64,000 nucleotides of DNA from Spiroplasma clarkii (GCF_002795265.1 NZ_CP024870.1:1178001-1242000); one strand, 5' to 3'. Counted from the first letter of the stretch, positions 20,046-30,450 are shown. Numbers and translations are program-made. The notes: generated by a model from the letters alone, not told the origin.

Positions 20046-20211
20046 ATATTTCTCCCTATACTTATTCTAAACAATTTTTTTTGTTTTTAATAAGAATTAT
20101 GATTTTTATTTTATCTATCAAAAAAAATCCATTTATTTAGTGCAAGTTCCAACTAATTTGACTGTTAACAATTAAAACTCCTGCATTTCAGTAGAAAATG
20201 ATTTAATAAGT

Positions 20212-20832
20212 TTATTTTGCTTTCAACTGAGGGTCTTTTTCATAGATTTTTGCCATAATTTGTTCCATTTTAGCCTCAATATCATCTGTATCTGCATCAA
20301 TCACAATTGAATCAAACATATGTTTGCGGCGATTATAAAAATCATCATAGCGAGCATTTAATTTTTCTCAATACTCTCTTGGTGTGTCTAACTCTTGAAA
20401 TCTACCTCGACTTCTAATTCTTTCAATTGCTTTATCTGTTGATACTTTTAAATAAATCACCAAATCAAACTCAGCACGATGTGCTAAATTTGGAATAACA
20501 ACATGCTCATAAAAATCTGTATAAGTTTTAAAGTCCACATCATTCATTGTTTTTAAATCATGATTAACAGCTACAAAGATTGGATCTTCTAAGATTGATC
20601 GGTCAAAAATTACATCTTTGATTTTTCTAGCATCAATTAACTGCTTGCTTCTTGCTGTCAACATATAAATTTGCATTTTAAAAACATTTGCCTCCATATC
20701 TTTGTAGTAATCATCAAAGTATGGGTTGTTATCAATTGGTTCAGGAAAGATTTCATAACCTAGTCGCTTTGAAATTTCAGATGAAATTGTAGATTTACCT
20801 GCACCAACTGTCCCAAATAGTGCAATTCTCAT
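20212..20832 (-). CDS. Deoxynucleoside kinase (dGK/dAK type)
   Basis: It phosphorylates deoxyadenosine or deoxyguanosine for nucleotide salvage. The 206-residue protein was rebuilt through a TGA at 20368. The P-loop FGTVGAGKSTISSE is at the start; EPIDNNPYFDDYYKD, the motif FDRSILEDPIF and the lid IRSRGRFQE follow. The start is at the ATG at 20832 (MRIALFG), with GGGG upstream; an upstream in-frame ATG at 20877 would overlap rluB. It lies 4 bases after rluB, the last gene of scpA-scpB-rluB. The substrate preference cannot be read from the sequence. Confidence 0.85.
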
Positions 20833-20836
20833 TTTT

Positions 20837-21583
20837 TTACCCCTTTTCTTTAGTTTTTGTTGATTTATACATTCCATAAAGTTGCCTTACTTCATGGGTT
20901 TTTAGTTCTCTAAATTTACCAACTTCAATATCATTGATTGTTAAGAACTCAATTTGAGTTCTTTTTAGTTTTTGTAAATAAATATCTGCTGCTATTAACA
21001 TTTTTTTAACATGGTGTTTACGCCCCTCTGCAATTGTTAATTCAATAATTGACTCATCTTTATCGGGGTCATATTTAATTAAATTTGCATAAATTGCTTT
21101 GGTTAAGTACTCATCATCAATTTTTACCCCAGTCATAAGTTCTTTAATTTGATATTTGCTAACTTTACCTTGGCACAAAGCTTGGTAGGTTTTTCTAAAT
21201 TCATAGCGAGGGTGCATAATAAAGTTTGCTAATTCACCATCATTTGTCATAATCAAAGCACCACTAACATCAAAGTCAAGTCTACCAACTGGATAAACTC
21301 TTAAATCTGAGTCCTTAAAAAAATCAGCAACTGTTCTTCTTTTTTTTGGATCATACATGGTTGTGACAACCATTCTTGGTTTATTAAATAAATAATAAAC
21401 TTTCTCATCGGTTTTCATTAAAGGTTTATTATTTATTAAAATTTCAACATTTTCATCAAATTGTTCCCCTAGAGTCATAATAATTTTACCATTTACTTTA
21501 ACTCTACCTTCAACAATTAATTTTTCTGCATTTCTTCTTGAACAATAACCGCGACTGGCAATTATTTTTTGGAGTCTTTCCAT
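20837..21583 (-). CDS. rluB: Ribosomal large-subunit pseudouridine synthase B-like
   Basis: It isomerises a uridine in 23S rRNA. The 248-residue protein has an N-terminal S4 RNA-binding domain (ERLQKIIASRGYCSRRNAEKL). A RsuA/RluB catalytic domain follows, with the active-site motif VGRLDFDVSGALIMTNDGEL in which the Asp attacks the base. AEGRKHHVKKM is a typical late block. It sits 3 bases after scpB; the scpA-scpB-rluB order is conserved in low-GC Gram-positives. Confidence 0.93.
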   Translation of the reverse strand: MERLQKIIASRGYCSRRNAEKLIVEGRVKVNGKIIMTLGEQFDENVEILINNKPLMKTDEKVYYLFNKPRMVVTTMYDPKKRRTVADFFKDSDLRVYPVGRLDFDVSGALIMTNDGELANFIMHPRYEFRKTYQALCQGKVSKYQIKELMTGVKIDDEYLTKAIYANLIKYDPDKDESIIELTIAEGRKHHVKKMLIAADIYLQKLKRTQIEFLTINDIEVGKFRELKTHEVRQLYGMYKSTKTKEKG

Positions 21584-21586
21584 ACT

Positions 21587-22147
21587 TTAACCTCGATTGA
21601 AGATGTCTTTTTCATCTTCTTCTATGATCTCTTTTAGTTTTGGGAGATCGTCTAAACTGCTTAAATTAAAGTACTTTAAAAAATCTTCAGTAATGTTGTA
21701 AAGTGTGGGTTTACCAACTTCTTCAGATTTACCAACTTCTTGAATTAAATTCCTTAACTTTAACTTGTAAAAAATAGTATCACAATTTACTCCACGTAAT
21801 TCCTCAACCTGAGCTTTTGTGATTGGTCCTCGATAGGCAATGATTGAAACTGTTTCAATGCTTGCAGTAGACAAACGAGTTTCAGTCTTAACATTTGAAA
21901 GCTTTTGAAAATATTCAGCATTTTCTCGTTTTGTTACTAAACGAAATTTGACTTTATTAAACTTTTGAATTGTTAAACCAGACATTTCGTTGTTTTCATA
22001 ATTTTCTATTAAGGTGTTGATAATTTGGTTAATTAAGGTTTCATCATTTGTTTCTAAAATGAATTTCAAGTCATCAATTGAAACCCCTTCATCCCCATTA
22101 ACAAATAATAATCCTTCAGTTACAGCAACTTGTTTCTTAAATTCCAT
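21587..22147 (-). CDS. scpB: Segregation and condensation protein B
   Basis: This is a winged-helix partner of the SMC-ScpA condensin complex. The 186-residue protein contains two winged-helix units. The block ETRLSTASIETVSIIAYRGPITKAQVEELRG, of which only a part is diagnostic (IAYRGPITKAQVEELRG), and the following NCDTIFYKLKLRNLI are typical. Its start overlaps the scpA stop by 11 bases, indicating coupled translation. The long acidic C-terminal end (EEDEKD) is normal for the family. Confidence 0.92.
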   Translation of the reverse strand: MEFKKQVAVTEGLLFVNGDEGVSIDDLKFILETNDETLINQIINTLIENYENNEMSGLTIQKFNKVKFRLVTKRENAEYFQKLSNVKTETRLSTASIETVSIIAYRGPITKAQVEELRGVNCDTIFYKLKLRNLIQEVGKSEEVGKPTLYNITEDFLKYFNLSSLDDLPKLKEIIEEDEKDIFNRG

Positions 22148-22901
22148 TTGTTATCTCCTCCTTTAATAAATTTTGCACCATCACGTGATCATCTGCTTGA
22201 AAAATGTCAATTTTTCCTTTTGCTGCTAAGTCTAAAATTGCTAAAAAAGTTGCTACTAACATTCTAATTGAAAATTCCTTTTCAGCAATTAAGTCTTCCA
22301 AACTAATTTTTTCAATTTTATGTTCTTCTAAGTACTGTTGAATGTCTCTAGCCACTTCTTCAGGAGAGATTTCCACACTTGTTACAGTATTGGTTTGCAT
22401 TGTTTTAAAACGATTTTTTTCAATAACTTTTAAAAAGATTTGGGCAAACTTATCGATATCAATATGAGCAGGAGCTAAAGGCAAACTGTCATCATCAATT
22501 TTAGTGATTTTAAACACAGATTTTGGTTTGCTATAAAGTTTTAATCCCTCAAGTTGTTGTTCTTTAAAAAAAGCAGTAACTTCTTTAATTTTATGATATT
22601 CTAATAACCTTGCTAATAATTCCTCTCTTTGATCAGCTTCATAATTTGAATCAATTTCGACTTCCAATTTTGGGATTAAAAGTTTTGATTTTAACTCAAT
22701 TAAGTAGGCAGCCATAATCAAGTATTCACTAGCAATTTCAATATCAAGTTGTGACAAAGAGTTAATGTAAGCAAGGTATTGATTCGATAACTCTAATAAA
22801 TTAACTTCAAAAATACTTAGCTGTTTTTCTTTGATCATGTATAAGAGCAAATCTAATGGCCCAGTAAAATTATGCAATTTTAGTTCTTGTCAACGTTCCA
22901 T
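22137..22901 (-). CDS. scpA: Segregation and condensation protein A
   Basis: This is the kleisin subunit that bridges SMC heads in chromosome condensation. The 254-residue protein was extended to the ATG at 22901 through a TGA (Trp) at codon 4. The N-terminal FTGPLDLLLYMIKEKQLSI and ASEYLIMAAYLIELKSKLLI are family signatures. The C-terminal winged helix contains the SIRMLVATFLAILDLAAKGK motif. GGAG lies 8 bases upstream. Together with scpB and rluB it forms one operon. Confidence 0.93.
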
Positions 22902-22912
22902 TAATAACTCCT

Positions 22913-23761
22913 TTATTTTTCCTTGTTTTTTAAGACTTCAAAAATTTGCTTCATTTCTAAATCAGTTTTTAAGGTTTTACGCAAAACTAGCATTATCCTT
23001 CCAATTATAATAAATAAAAGTTGTAATGAAAAGGATATATTGTATTTTCTTGATGGATTAGAAAAATCATGCTCTAAGTTATTACGCAAACGACGAATAA
23101 AGTGTCAGGCTTTTGAGCTTGTGATTTTGTCTAATGTTGATTTTAACACATTATTGGCTTCTTCGTCCTTAGTTAAAAAATTTATATAATTTACAAAATC
23201 ATTATAAAATTTTAAAGTAAGTTCATTAAGGTCGTTTTTTTGGTTTTTAACATAGCGATCATTTAAATAACGAGCAATATAAGTAAATTTATCAAACACT
23301 GAGTAAAGGTACTTAAAAGTTTCATTCTGCTGGTGAAATTCTATAGTTTTAATACCATATAAAGTTTCAAAATCCATTAAGGCTTCATATTCATAAGTTT
23401 TTTCTAAGTAATAACGCACAATGCTTTTTACTTCAGCAAAAATGTAAAACTTAAAAGTAGTTCAGTCACCATAAAGTGCTTTTTCTAAGGCTCTTTTGCA
23501 ATTTAACATATAGTCATTTAGTTGGTTAACAGATAAATCAACATCTGTTTTCACAAAAAACTTCATATCTAAGTTTCTTTCACTTTGTTCAGCATATTGA
23601 GTTAATTTCTCAGTGATTGCACTGTTTTCAAAAAAGGTAACATCTAAATAATCACCAATTACATCTAAATAGGCATTAAATTCCACTTGTGAAGCATAAT
23701 TTTTTTGGGTTAAGACCTTATTGATTTCCACAATGTCTCTTAGGGTTATTTTGACACTCAT
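22913..23761 (-). CDS. Hypothetical helical protein with a HEPN-like R-x4-H motif
   Basis: The 282-residue protein was rebuilt through TGA codons at 23462 and 23105. It is predominantly helical, with many charged and Leu/Phe residues. No Walker motif or zinc site is visible. Near residue 222 the sequence RRLRNNLEH contains R-N-N-L-E-H, matching the R-x4-6-H pattern of HEPN ribonuclease and nucleotide-binding domains; such a short pattern can occur by chance. A short hydrophobic stretch follows (ISFSLQLLFIIIGRIMLVL). It ends 11 bases before scpA, so it could head the scpA-scpB-rluB transcript. Function is unknown. Confidence 0.5.
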
Positions 23762-23920
23762 AGCAATCCTCCTAAACTTATTATACTTAATTTTAAGTTG
23801 GTTTTTTTCACAATTGGTGAGTTATTTTACCAATCTTGGATAACAAGTAAATATCTAAAACTTACTTGAAAAAACCCACTAAAAATGATGTATCATTTTA
23901 AAAGAAGAGGTAGATTTGTT

Positions 23921-25000
23921 ATGACACACAGAAAAAATACAAGAGCTGTTTTTGTGAATGACATTCAAATTGGAGGAAACAATCAAGTCATCATCCAATC
24001 AATGACAACAACAAAAACTCATGATGTTGCAGCAACACTGACACAAATTAACCAATTGCATAAAGAGGGCTGTGCAATTGTTAGGGTTGCAGTTTTGGGT
24101 ATTAATGATGCTAATGCCCTATCTGAAATTGTAGCTCAAAGTCCGGTACCAATTGTGGCAGATATTCATTTTAATTACAAATTTGCCTTAATTGCTGCTG
24201 ATGCAGGTTGTGCAAAAATTAGAATTAACCCTGGAAACATAGGGATTGAAGAAAACACAATTGCTGTGGTTGAAAAATGTAAGGAAAAACAAATCCCCAT
24301 TAGAATTGGAATTAATTCAGGAAGCTTACCAAAAAAATTAGTGGCTAAATATGGTTGAACTGCTGAATGTATGGTAGAAGCATTGAGAGAACATATTGAA
24401 ATTTTAGAAAAGTATGACTTTTATGACATAATTTACTCACTGAAATCAACTGACCCATTAATGGCAATTGAAGCCTACACCTTAGCAAGCAAAAACTGAG
24501 ATTATCCAGCTCATCTTGGTATTACTGAAGCTGGGAGTTTATTAAATGGTGCCATCAAATCAAGCTTTGGAATTGGTCACTTACTTTATCAAGGTATTGG
24601 TAGTACAATTCGTATTAGCCTTAGTGAAGATCCAGTTATGGAAATCAAAGTTGCTAAAAGACTTTTAAATGCAATGGGTTTATATGAAAACTTAGTTGAA
24701 GTAATTGCTTGTCCAACTTGTGGACGACTTGAATTTGGTTTAGCAAAAGTTGTTCAAGAAATTGAAGAATTTGTTGAAGATTTACACTTTCCTTTAAAAA
24801 TTGCAATTTTAGGTTGTGTTGTTAATGGTCCTGGTGAAGCAGCTCAAGCAGATATTGGGATTGCTGGAGGAAAAGATGGTGGAATCATCTTTAAAAAAGG
24901 GAAATTGTTTAAAACTGCAAAACAAGCAGAGTTAATCCCAGAATTAAAAGCATTAATCTTGGAATATTTTGAAATTTGAAAAAACCAAACTAATCAGTAG
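23921..25000 (+). CDS. ispG: 4-hydroxy-3-methylbut-2-enyl diphosphate synthase
   Basis: This [4Fe-4S] enzyme performs the sixth step of the MEP isoprenoid pathway. The 359-residue protein was rebuilt through TGA codons at 24356, 24498 and 24977. Its TIM barrel begins HRKNTRAVFVNDIQIGG and includes PIVADIHFNYK, KIRINPGNIG and RIGINSGSLP. Cluster cysteines lie in ACPTCGR and ILGCVVNGPGEA. Length is typical (350-370). AGAGG lies about 12 bases before the ATG; an in-frame ATG at 23885 exists, but homologs start at the chosen position. Its tail overlaps the next minus-strand gene by 11 bases. Confidence 0.95.
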
Positions 25001-25010
25001 TTTGGTTTTT
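24980..25010. terminator. Bidirectional terminator at the ispG 3' end
   Basis: A perfect 12-bp stem, AAAAACCAAACT / AGTTTGGTTTTT, overlaps the stop codons of both convergent genes. Confidence 0.8.
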
Positions 25011-26456
25011 AAAATCAATTTGGGTTTTAGTTTTTTGTTTAATTGAATTTTTAATAATAGCTTTTAGATTTTGAATAGCAAACTTATAATTTCTAAAGTC
25101 AGCTAATAAGTATTTAGAACTAAAGTTGAAAACCACTGCGGCAACTAGCACAACACTTGCAGCACATGCTAAAATTATTGAACCAATCTCATTAATTTGC
25201 TCTTGATAATTTATTAGGTTTTCTTGTAAACCAATTGCTTGCATTAAATCTGATTTTGAAGCTAACAAAAGACCATTAATTAACTTAACTAAAAACACTG
25301 CAAAGTAACTGGCACTACAAAAATAACCAACTACTGGTTGTTTTACAGTTCGACAATTTCAAAATAGTGCAATTGAAAATAATGAAAAGATAATTTGTAC
25401 ATAACAAAATCCTGCTAAAATACTAAAGATTAGTAAAGCAATCCCATTACTAATAAATGACATCCCAGCATAAAGGCCAAATAATGTAAATAAAGCGATA
25501 AAAATTAAGTTTTTTTGACCAATTGAATTTATAATTGTCTTATTTAATATGTATGTCAAAAGAAAAGTTGGGATTAAAAATCACCCTGTTCCAATTCTAT
25601 TTAATAATGAAATTTGCCCTTCAGCAAAACCAATGCTTGTTAAATTAGTGATAATTTGAGCTTTTACAAAGACTGAATTGCTCAAAATAAATGCAAGTGT
25701 TACTAAAAAACCTAAACTATATAAAAAGAGCATTGTTTTTAGGTTAATTTGAGGTAATTGTTCTCGAATAACTAATTCAAACGGACCAATACTTTGTTGA
25801 TTGCTTCTTCTTACAAATCCTAAAATTAGCAAAAGGATTGCAATTGAACCTGTAATTGCCGGAAAAATTCATCTAACTTTTTTTAAATAAACAAAGTCAA
25901 ACTCATAATAAACATGAGCTATTAGTAGTGAGGTTGCACAAAATGAAATTAAAACTCAAACCAATGCATAGGTATTGATCTTGTAAAAATACTGTTCATT
26001 TATGTCCAACACCAAAATTGGGACTGCTGTACTTATTAAGAAAAACAAAGCAATTAAAACTAAATTCAGAGTTAATGAACTAGTCACACTAGAATCTAAG
26101 ACAAATCACATAATTGTTAAAGCATAGGCTGAGCAAATTCAAATTTTGCGGTTTTTACAAATTGTGGTTAAAAATACCCCAAGTGGTTGACCAATTAAAA
26201 AAATTAATCCTAAAAATAAACTTCCAATTCAATAGCTATTAGTATTTGTATTTGCATATAAAAAATCTAAATTTGCTTGTGTGTACTGTGTAATTTTAAA
26301 AAACATGTATCCCAACAACATTCAGAATAAAGCAATTTCAACTAAACAAATTAATGATTTACTCTTAATTTTTTCTTTATGAACAATTCAACCAAGATTT
26401 ATAATAGCAATTAGTAAAAAAATTGGTGAAGCAATTTGTAAGTCCCAGTTTTTCAT
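24990..26456 (-). CDS. Polytopic membrane protein, about 12 transmembrane segments
   Basis: The 488-residue protein was rebuilt through many TGA codons (25359, 25581 and others). Hydrophobic segments alternate with short loops along the whole length. A central charged loop (FVRRSNQQSIGPFELVIREQ) divides two halves of roughly equal size, which resembles an MFS-type 6+6 transporter. No MFS signature or charged membrane residue is decisive, so family and substrate are open. The C-terminal tail is basic. A GGAG site lies close upstream of the ATG at 26456. It is preceded by the 26513-28042 gene. Confidence 0.5.
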
Positions 26457-26497
26457 AATCTCTCCTACTTTTAATATTTATATTTTATTGGAAAATA

Positions 26498-26527
26498 AAA
26501 AAAATTGCACTATTAATGTGCAACTTT
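26498..26527 (-). terminator. Terminator overlapping the end of the 26513-28042 gene
   Basis: TTGCAC-TATTAAT-GTGCAA is followed on the minus strand by T8. The stop codon lies within the loop region. Confidence 0.7.
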
Positions 26528-28042
26528 TACAGTTTTTGGAACTTCAGTGCTATCTGCTGTTGTAACTTTTTTTAAGTCTGAAATTTCTTTTTTTATTTCC
26601 TTCATTTCATTGTGAATTTTAACAAAATATCGGCTAGTTTGGCTATTATAGTCTTGAATACCTTCAATGACATGATCTTTGGCACGAACAAATTGGTTAA
26701 ACATTGCAAGTTTTTGTAATTGACGGCTGTTGGTGCTCACCAAATAGCACACTAAATAAATCATAAATGTCAAAATCAAAATTGGTGTAATAATTATTAA
26801 CAAAATATCAGAAACTAAGTAAATTATGTTAGAAAAAGTGACCTCAGTAAGACTAAAGTTAATTATAGTTAAAATGGTAAGATTAAACATCTTTGCTGTT
26901 AATCAAAATGTTGCTAATTTCATAAAAATTCCAATCATTGGCACCAAAAGCATAAAGACAAAAATTAATATTAAACCTAATGATTGTTTTTTAAAGGTTT
27001 TGTAAATTTTTGAATTCTTAAAGAGATTATTTTTTAAAGAATTTGCATCTTGATACACTAATCCTGTCAACTCTTCTTCGCTATCAATCAAATTACCTTT
27101 ATTTTTAATAAATTCTTGTTGGTTTTCATATTCCTCAATTAAACGGCGAGTATTTAGTGGGCCAAAAGTTTTTGATTTAGTTAGATCATTTTCTGGAAAC
27201 TTATTTGTAATTCCTTCTAACATCATTTTATCAGTTTGAGTTGTGTTTTTGTACTCTGGTTTTGACTGTAATGGTGCAGTTTTTGGTCTTTCAATTGAAG
27301 GTTGAGTTTTAGCAGTTTCAAATACATTATCATCCAAGTACTTAACTTTTGAATTTCCTGTCATATGCCCAGTTAAAATTCTTTCAGTTTTAATAGTATT
27401 TGAGTTTTGTGGTTTTTGAACCACAATAGTGGGATCAGTCATAGAAACCTGTTTGCTTTTTGGTGTGATAAGCTCAGGTTGTGGTGCTGTTTGAGTTGCT
27501 GTGTTCTTTTTTAATCGAGTTGGAATAAACTCATAAGTGCTTAACTCACCAATTGGGGTCATATCTGAAATGGTTTCATCAACAATTGATAAGGGTTTAA
27601 AGTCACTTGCATAATCTGGCTTTTTATTTGCTCTTTCTTGAACAATATTGCTAAATACTTCTTGAGTTTTTGGCTGATTTAGGGGTTGAGTTTCAAAACT
27701 TGGGGCTTTTTCAACCTCAATTTCATCAACACCATAACTAGTTTCATTTTCATTTAAATGAAAATGGTCAAAATCTCCTGAATCTTCATGGAATCTATCC
27801 TTTGCACTAACACCATCATTAAAAAGGTCATTAATAATTCTAGTGTCTGAGGAGTTAACTTTTTTTTCATTAACAACAAATTTTTGAACATCTTGTGCTC
27901 GAACTTGTCTAATTTCATTGGTAATTATGTTCTTGATAGTCAACAACGTCAAAAAACCACTTGGTGTGGTGCTATCTTCAATGTTGTTCACAACCCAATT
28001 TTGGTCATGGTAAATTACTAGTGCCCCTTTTTTGAATCCCAT
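26513..28042 (-). CDS. Large protein: N-terminal SH3/CarD-like domain, long linker, C-terminal membrane anchor
   Basis: The 509-residue frame is contiguous through a TGA at 26903, so what standard-code ORFs show as two proteins is one. Residues 1-55 (FKKGALVIYHDQNWVVNNIED, of which FKKGALVIYHDQNWVV is the core) look like a CarD/KOW-type beta-barrel that binds RNA polymerase or RNA. About 260 low-complexity residues rich in T, P, Q and K follow. Two or three membrane segments (LILIFVFMLLVPMIGIF; NIIYLVSDILLIIITPILIL) precede a charged coiled-coil tail. This combination is unfamiliar to me; the domain call is a resemblance only. Start ATG at 28042 with GGAGAGGG upstream. Confidence 0.55.
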
Positions 28043-28184
28043 AATAACCCTCTCCTATTTTTAAGTATATATATAAGTAATTTTTTTTCAACTGTAATTG
28101 ACAAGAAATGCTAGAATTAAGTTGAATTTGAAAGTTTTTTAACAAATTTATATCACTTTTAATAAATTTTGAATGAAATTAAGA

Positions 28185-28211
28185 AATAAAAAATGCATCA
28201 GGTGATGCATT
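28185..28211 (-). terminator. Terminator after rplS
   Basis: An 8-bp stem, AATGCATC-AGGT-GATGCATT, is followed on the minus strand by a T-run. It lies 5 bases past the rplS stop codon and ends the rpsP operon. Confidence 0.8.
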
Positions 28212-28215
28212 CGAT

Positions 28216-28584
28216 TTATTTAGCCTTTTTTGTCACAATTTCTTTAATACGAGCAGCTTTTCCAGATAGTTTTCTGATGTAATAAATTCTTGCTCTTCTT
28301 ACTCGTCCACGTTTGACAACTTCAATTGAATCAATTAGTGGTGAATGAACCAAGAAAGTTCTTTCAACAAAAACACCATTTGAATTTTTTCTCACAATAA
28401 CAGAGTATGAAATACCACTACCTTGAGTTTTGATAACAACTCCTTCAAAAACTTGAATACGGTAGTTATCTCCTTCTTGAATTTTAACATTAACTTTAAT
28501 GGTGTCACCTGATGAAAAATCAGGTAAATTTTGGTTTAATTGTTCATCAACAATTTCTTTAGTTTTCTTTGTTAACATGTTCAT
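28216..28584 (-). CDS. rplS: 50S ribosomal protein L19
   Basis: The 122-residue protein lies at the subunit interface. Typical blocks are [31 protein letters not shown] and the conserved [26 protein letters not shown] stretch, of which [17 protein letters not shown] is diagnostic. Length is normal. The ATG at 28584 has GGGGA upstream; a second ATG lies two codons downstream. It is the last gene of the rpsP-(khpA-like)-rimM-trmD-rplS operon, 4 bases after trmD. Confidence 0.96.
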   Translation of the reverse strand: MNMLTKKTKEIVDEQLNQNLPDFSSGDTIKVNVKIQEGDNYRIQVFEGVVIKTQGSGISYSVIVRKNSNGVFVERTFLVHSPLIDSIEVVKRGRVRRARIYYIRKLSGKAARIKEIVTKKAK

Positions 28585-28588
28585 AAAA

Positions 28589-29320
28589 TTAGTCCCCTTT
28601 CAATTTTTTTTGTAATTTTTTTAAATAATCTAGATCATCTGCAGACCAATTATTTGTTTCTAATAAATCTGGCCTTTTATCATAAGTATTTTTAATTCTG
28701 CCTTGTTGTCTGAATTTTTCAATATTAGCATGATGTCCACTCAATAGGACTTCTGGTACTTTTTTGCCATCAAACTCAACTGGTTTTGTGTAAACTGGAT
28801 GGTCTAATAAATTGTTCTCAAAACTATCATTTTGATGAGATTCATTAGCAATAACTCCCTCAATTAACCGGGTGATTGAATCCACCACAATTAAACTTGC
28901 CAGTTCACCACCAGTAATAACATAATCACCAACTGAAACTTCAAAGTCAATGTAATCTAAAATTCTTTCATCAAAGCCTTCATAATGACCACAAACTATA
29001 ATTAAGTGTTGGTAATTGTTTTTAAAAGTTTTAACTAAATTTTGACTTCAGGTTTTTCCTTGTGGGCTTGTTAATAGCACCACTGAATCTTTGGTTTTAC
29101 AACTGTTAATGGCATTAACCACAGGTTCAACCATCAAAACCATACCTTTGCCACCACCAAATTGGTAGTCATCAACTTGATTGTGAGAATATGTTGTGTG
29201 CTGACGCAAATCAATAATATCAATCTCAATTTTTTGTTTATCAATTGCTCTTTTAATAATTGATTCACTTATGTAAGAACTTATTAAATTTGGAAATAGG
29301 GTAATAATAGAAAATTTCAC
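28589..29320 (-). CDS. trmD: tRNA (guanine37-N1)-methyltransferase
   Basis: It methylates G37 in tRNAs, preventing frameshifts. The 243-residue protein was rebuilt through a TGA at 29048. Signature blocks are [51 protein letters not shown] and [16 protein letters not shown], covering the trefoil-knot SAM site. The start is GTG at 29320, overlapping the rimM stop by one base (TAGTG). The operon order is that of Bacillus. Confidence 0.95.
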
Positions 29321-29820
29321 TATTGAAGCATTTCTAAATCTATTGCATAAATTGAATTTGTAGCTTTATCAATTTTTACAATATATTTATCAACACATGG
29401 AACTCAAAATTCCACTTGGTTGTTTTTTACCTTAATAAGTTCATAAGCACCATTATTCATCAATTCAATCACATGACCTCACAATTTTTCTTGACAATAG
29501 ACTGCAAAACCTAATAATGTTGTTTTTACTGTTATTAAATTTTGATCAGTTTTAACAAAAACTTGTTGACCCACCAATCCTTTAGCTTGGTCAATAGTAT
29601 TGATTTCTTTAAATTTAACAATTTGTTTAACCTTTACTGAGTAGAATTTTTCAACTGTATAAACATCAAAATTATTCTTTTTATCTTGTAAAAAGAGTTG
29701 GTTACCAATTGGACTGTGTTCAAAAATAATGTCATCATTAATCCATAACTTAAATTCACCTTTAATACCATGAGTTGCTTTTAGAACCCCTATTTCTGTT
29801 AGTTGTTTAAGCAGACTCAT
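29320..29820 (-). CDS. rimM: 16S rRNA processing protein RimM
   Basis: The 166-residue protein assists 30S maturation and binds S19. It was rebuilt through a TGA at 29479. The N-terminal domain has the signature [16 protein letters not shown]. The C-terminal PRC-barrel domain is short and lacks some usual acidic residues, but reads [17 protein letters not shown] and [18 protein letters not shown]. The ATG at 29820 lies inside the end of the upstream gene (14-base overlap). It is translationally coupled to trmD. Confidence 0.88.
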
Positions 29821-30064
29821 CAAAGATTTCCACTTCAATCTCAACTTTTTTACCAATAGTTGAGATATCCAAATTTAAAGCATTTTGGATGGTAGGTATT
29901 AATGGAGTTTTGTTAATAAGTTCAATGCTTTTGGCATTATTATCAATAACCAGGATAAAGCTATAATAATCCTCAAATTCCGCTTTTGGTTGAAAAATAT
30001 AATTCACACTCTCTGGCAAGACATCAGTTAAAATTTGTTTAATGGTTTGAAATGCAAAGTCCAT
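29807..30064 (-). CDS. Small protein at the khpA position, KH motif not visible
   Basis: The 85-residue protein sits between rpsP and rimM, where Bacillus-type genomes carry the KH-domain RNA-binding protein KhpA. The sequence ([43 protein letters not shown]) shows an alpha-beta pattern compatible with a KH fold. The G-x-x-G loop that binds RNA is absent; the corresponding part reads NKTPLIPTIQNALN. Its ATG overlaps the rpsP stop (TAATG). Assignment is by position; the protein may be a degenerate homolog or unrelated. Confidence 0.4.
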   Translation of the reverse strand: MDFAFQTIKQILTDVLPESVNYIFQPKAEFEDYYSFILVIDNNAKSIELINKTPLIPTIQNALNLDISTIGKKVEIEVEIFDESA

Positions 30065-30450
30065 TATTCTTCAGTAGTTGCAGCTGGTTCGGCTGCTTTT
30101 GCAGTAGCTTTTGGTGCGGCTGCTTTTTTAGTTGCTGCTTTTGGGGCAGCAGCTTTTTTAACTTTTGCTTTTGGTGCAGCTGCTTTTTTAGCATCTAATT
30201 TAGAGTTGTGTAAATCAGTCATAACCCCAGCTTTTGAAAGGATATTTCTAACTGTATCTGTTGGTTGAGCACCTTGTTGTAATCATTTTAAAGCAATTTC
30301 ATTTTTAAGGTCAACTGCTCCATTGATTGGATTGTAAGTACCAACTAATTCAATGTACTCACCGTCACGTTTAACACGTGAATCAGAAGCTACAATTCTG
30401 TAAAATGCAGCTCTTTTTTTACCAGCTCTTTTCAATCTTAGTTTTACCAT
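30064..30450 (-). CDS. rpsP: 30S ribosomal protein S16 with a Lys/Ala-rich C-terminal extension
   Basis: The 128-residue protein was rebuilt through a TGA at the conserved Trp (ALKWLQQGAQP). The core starts [24 protein letters not shown] and ends about residue 82, as usual. A tail of about 40 residues repeats KKAAAPKA-like units three times and ends in an acidic stretch (EPAATTEE). Such extensions occur in other low-GC Gram-positive S16 proteins, but the repeat is distinctive here. GGAGG lies upstream of the ATG. This is the first gene of the operon to rplS. Confidence 0.95.

Noticed and set aside
30035-30268. A plus-strand frame rich in [10 protein letters not shown] repeats
   Set aside because: It is the complement of the Lys/Ala repeats encoding the S16 tail, not a separate gene.
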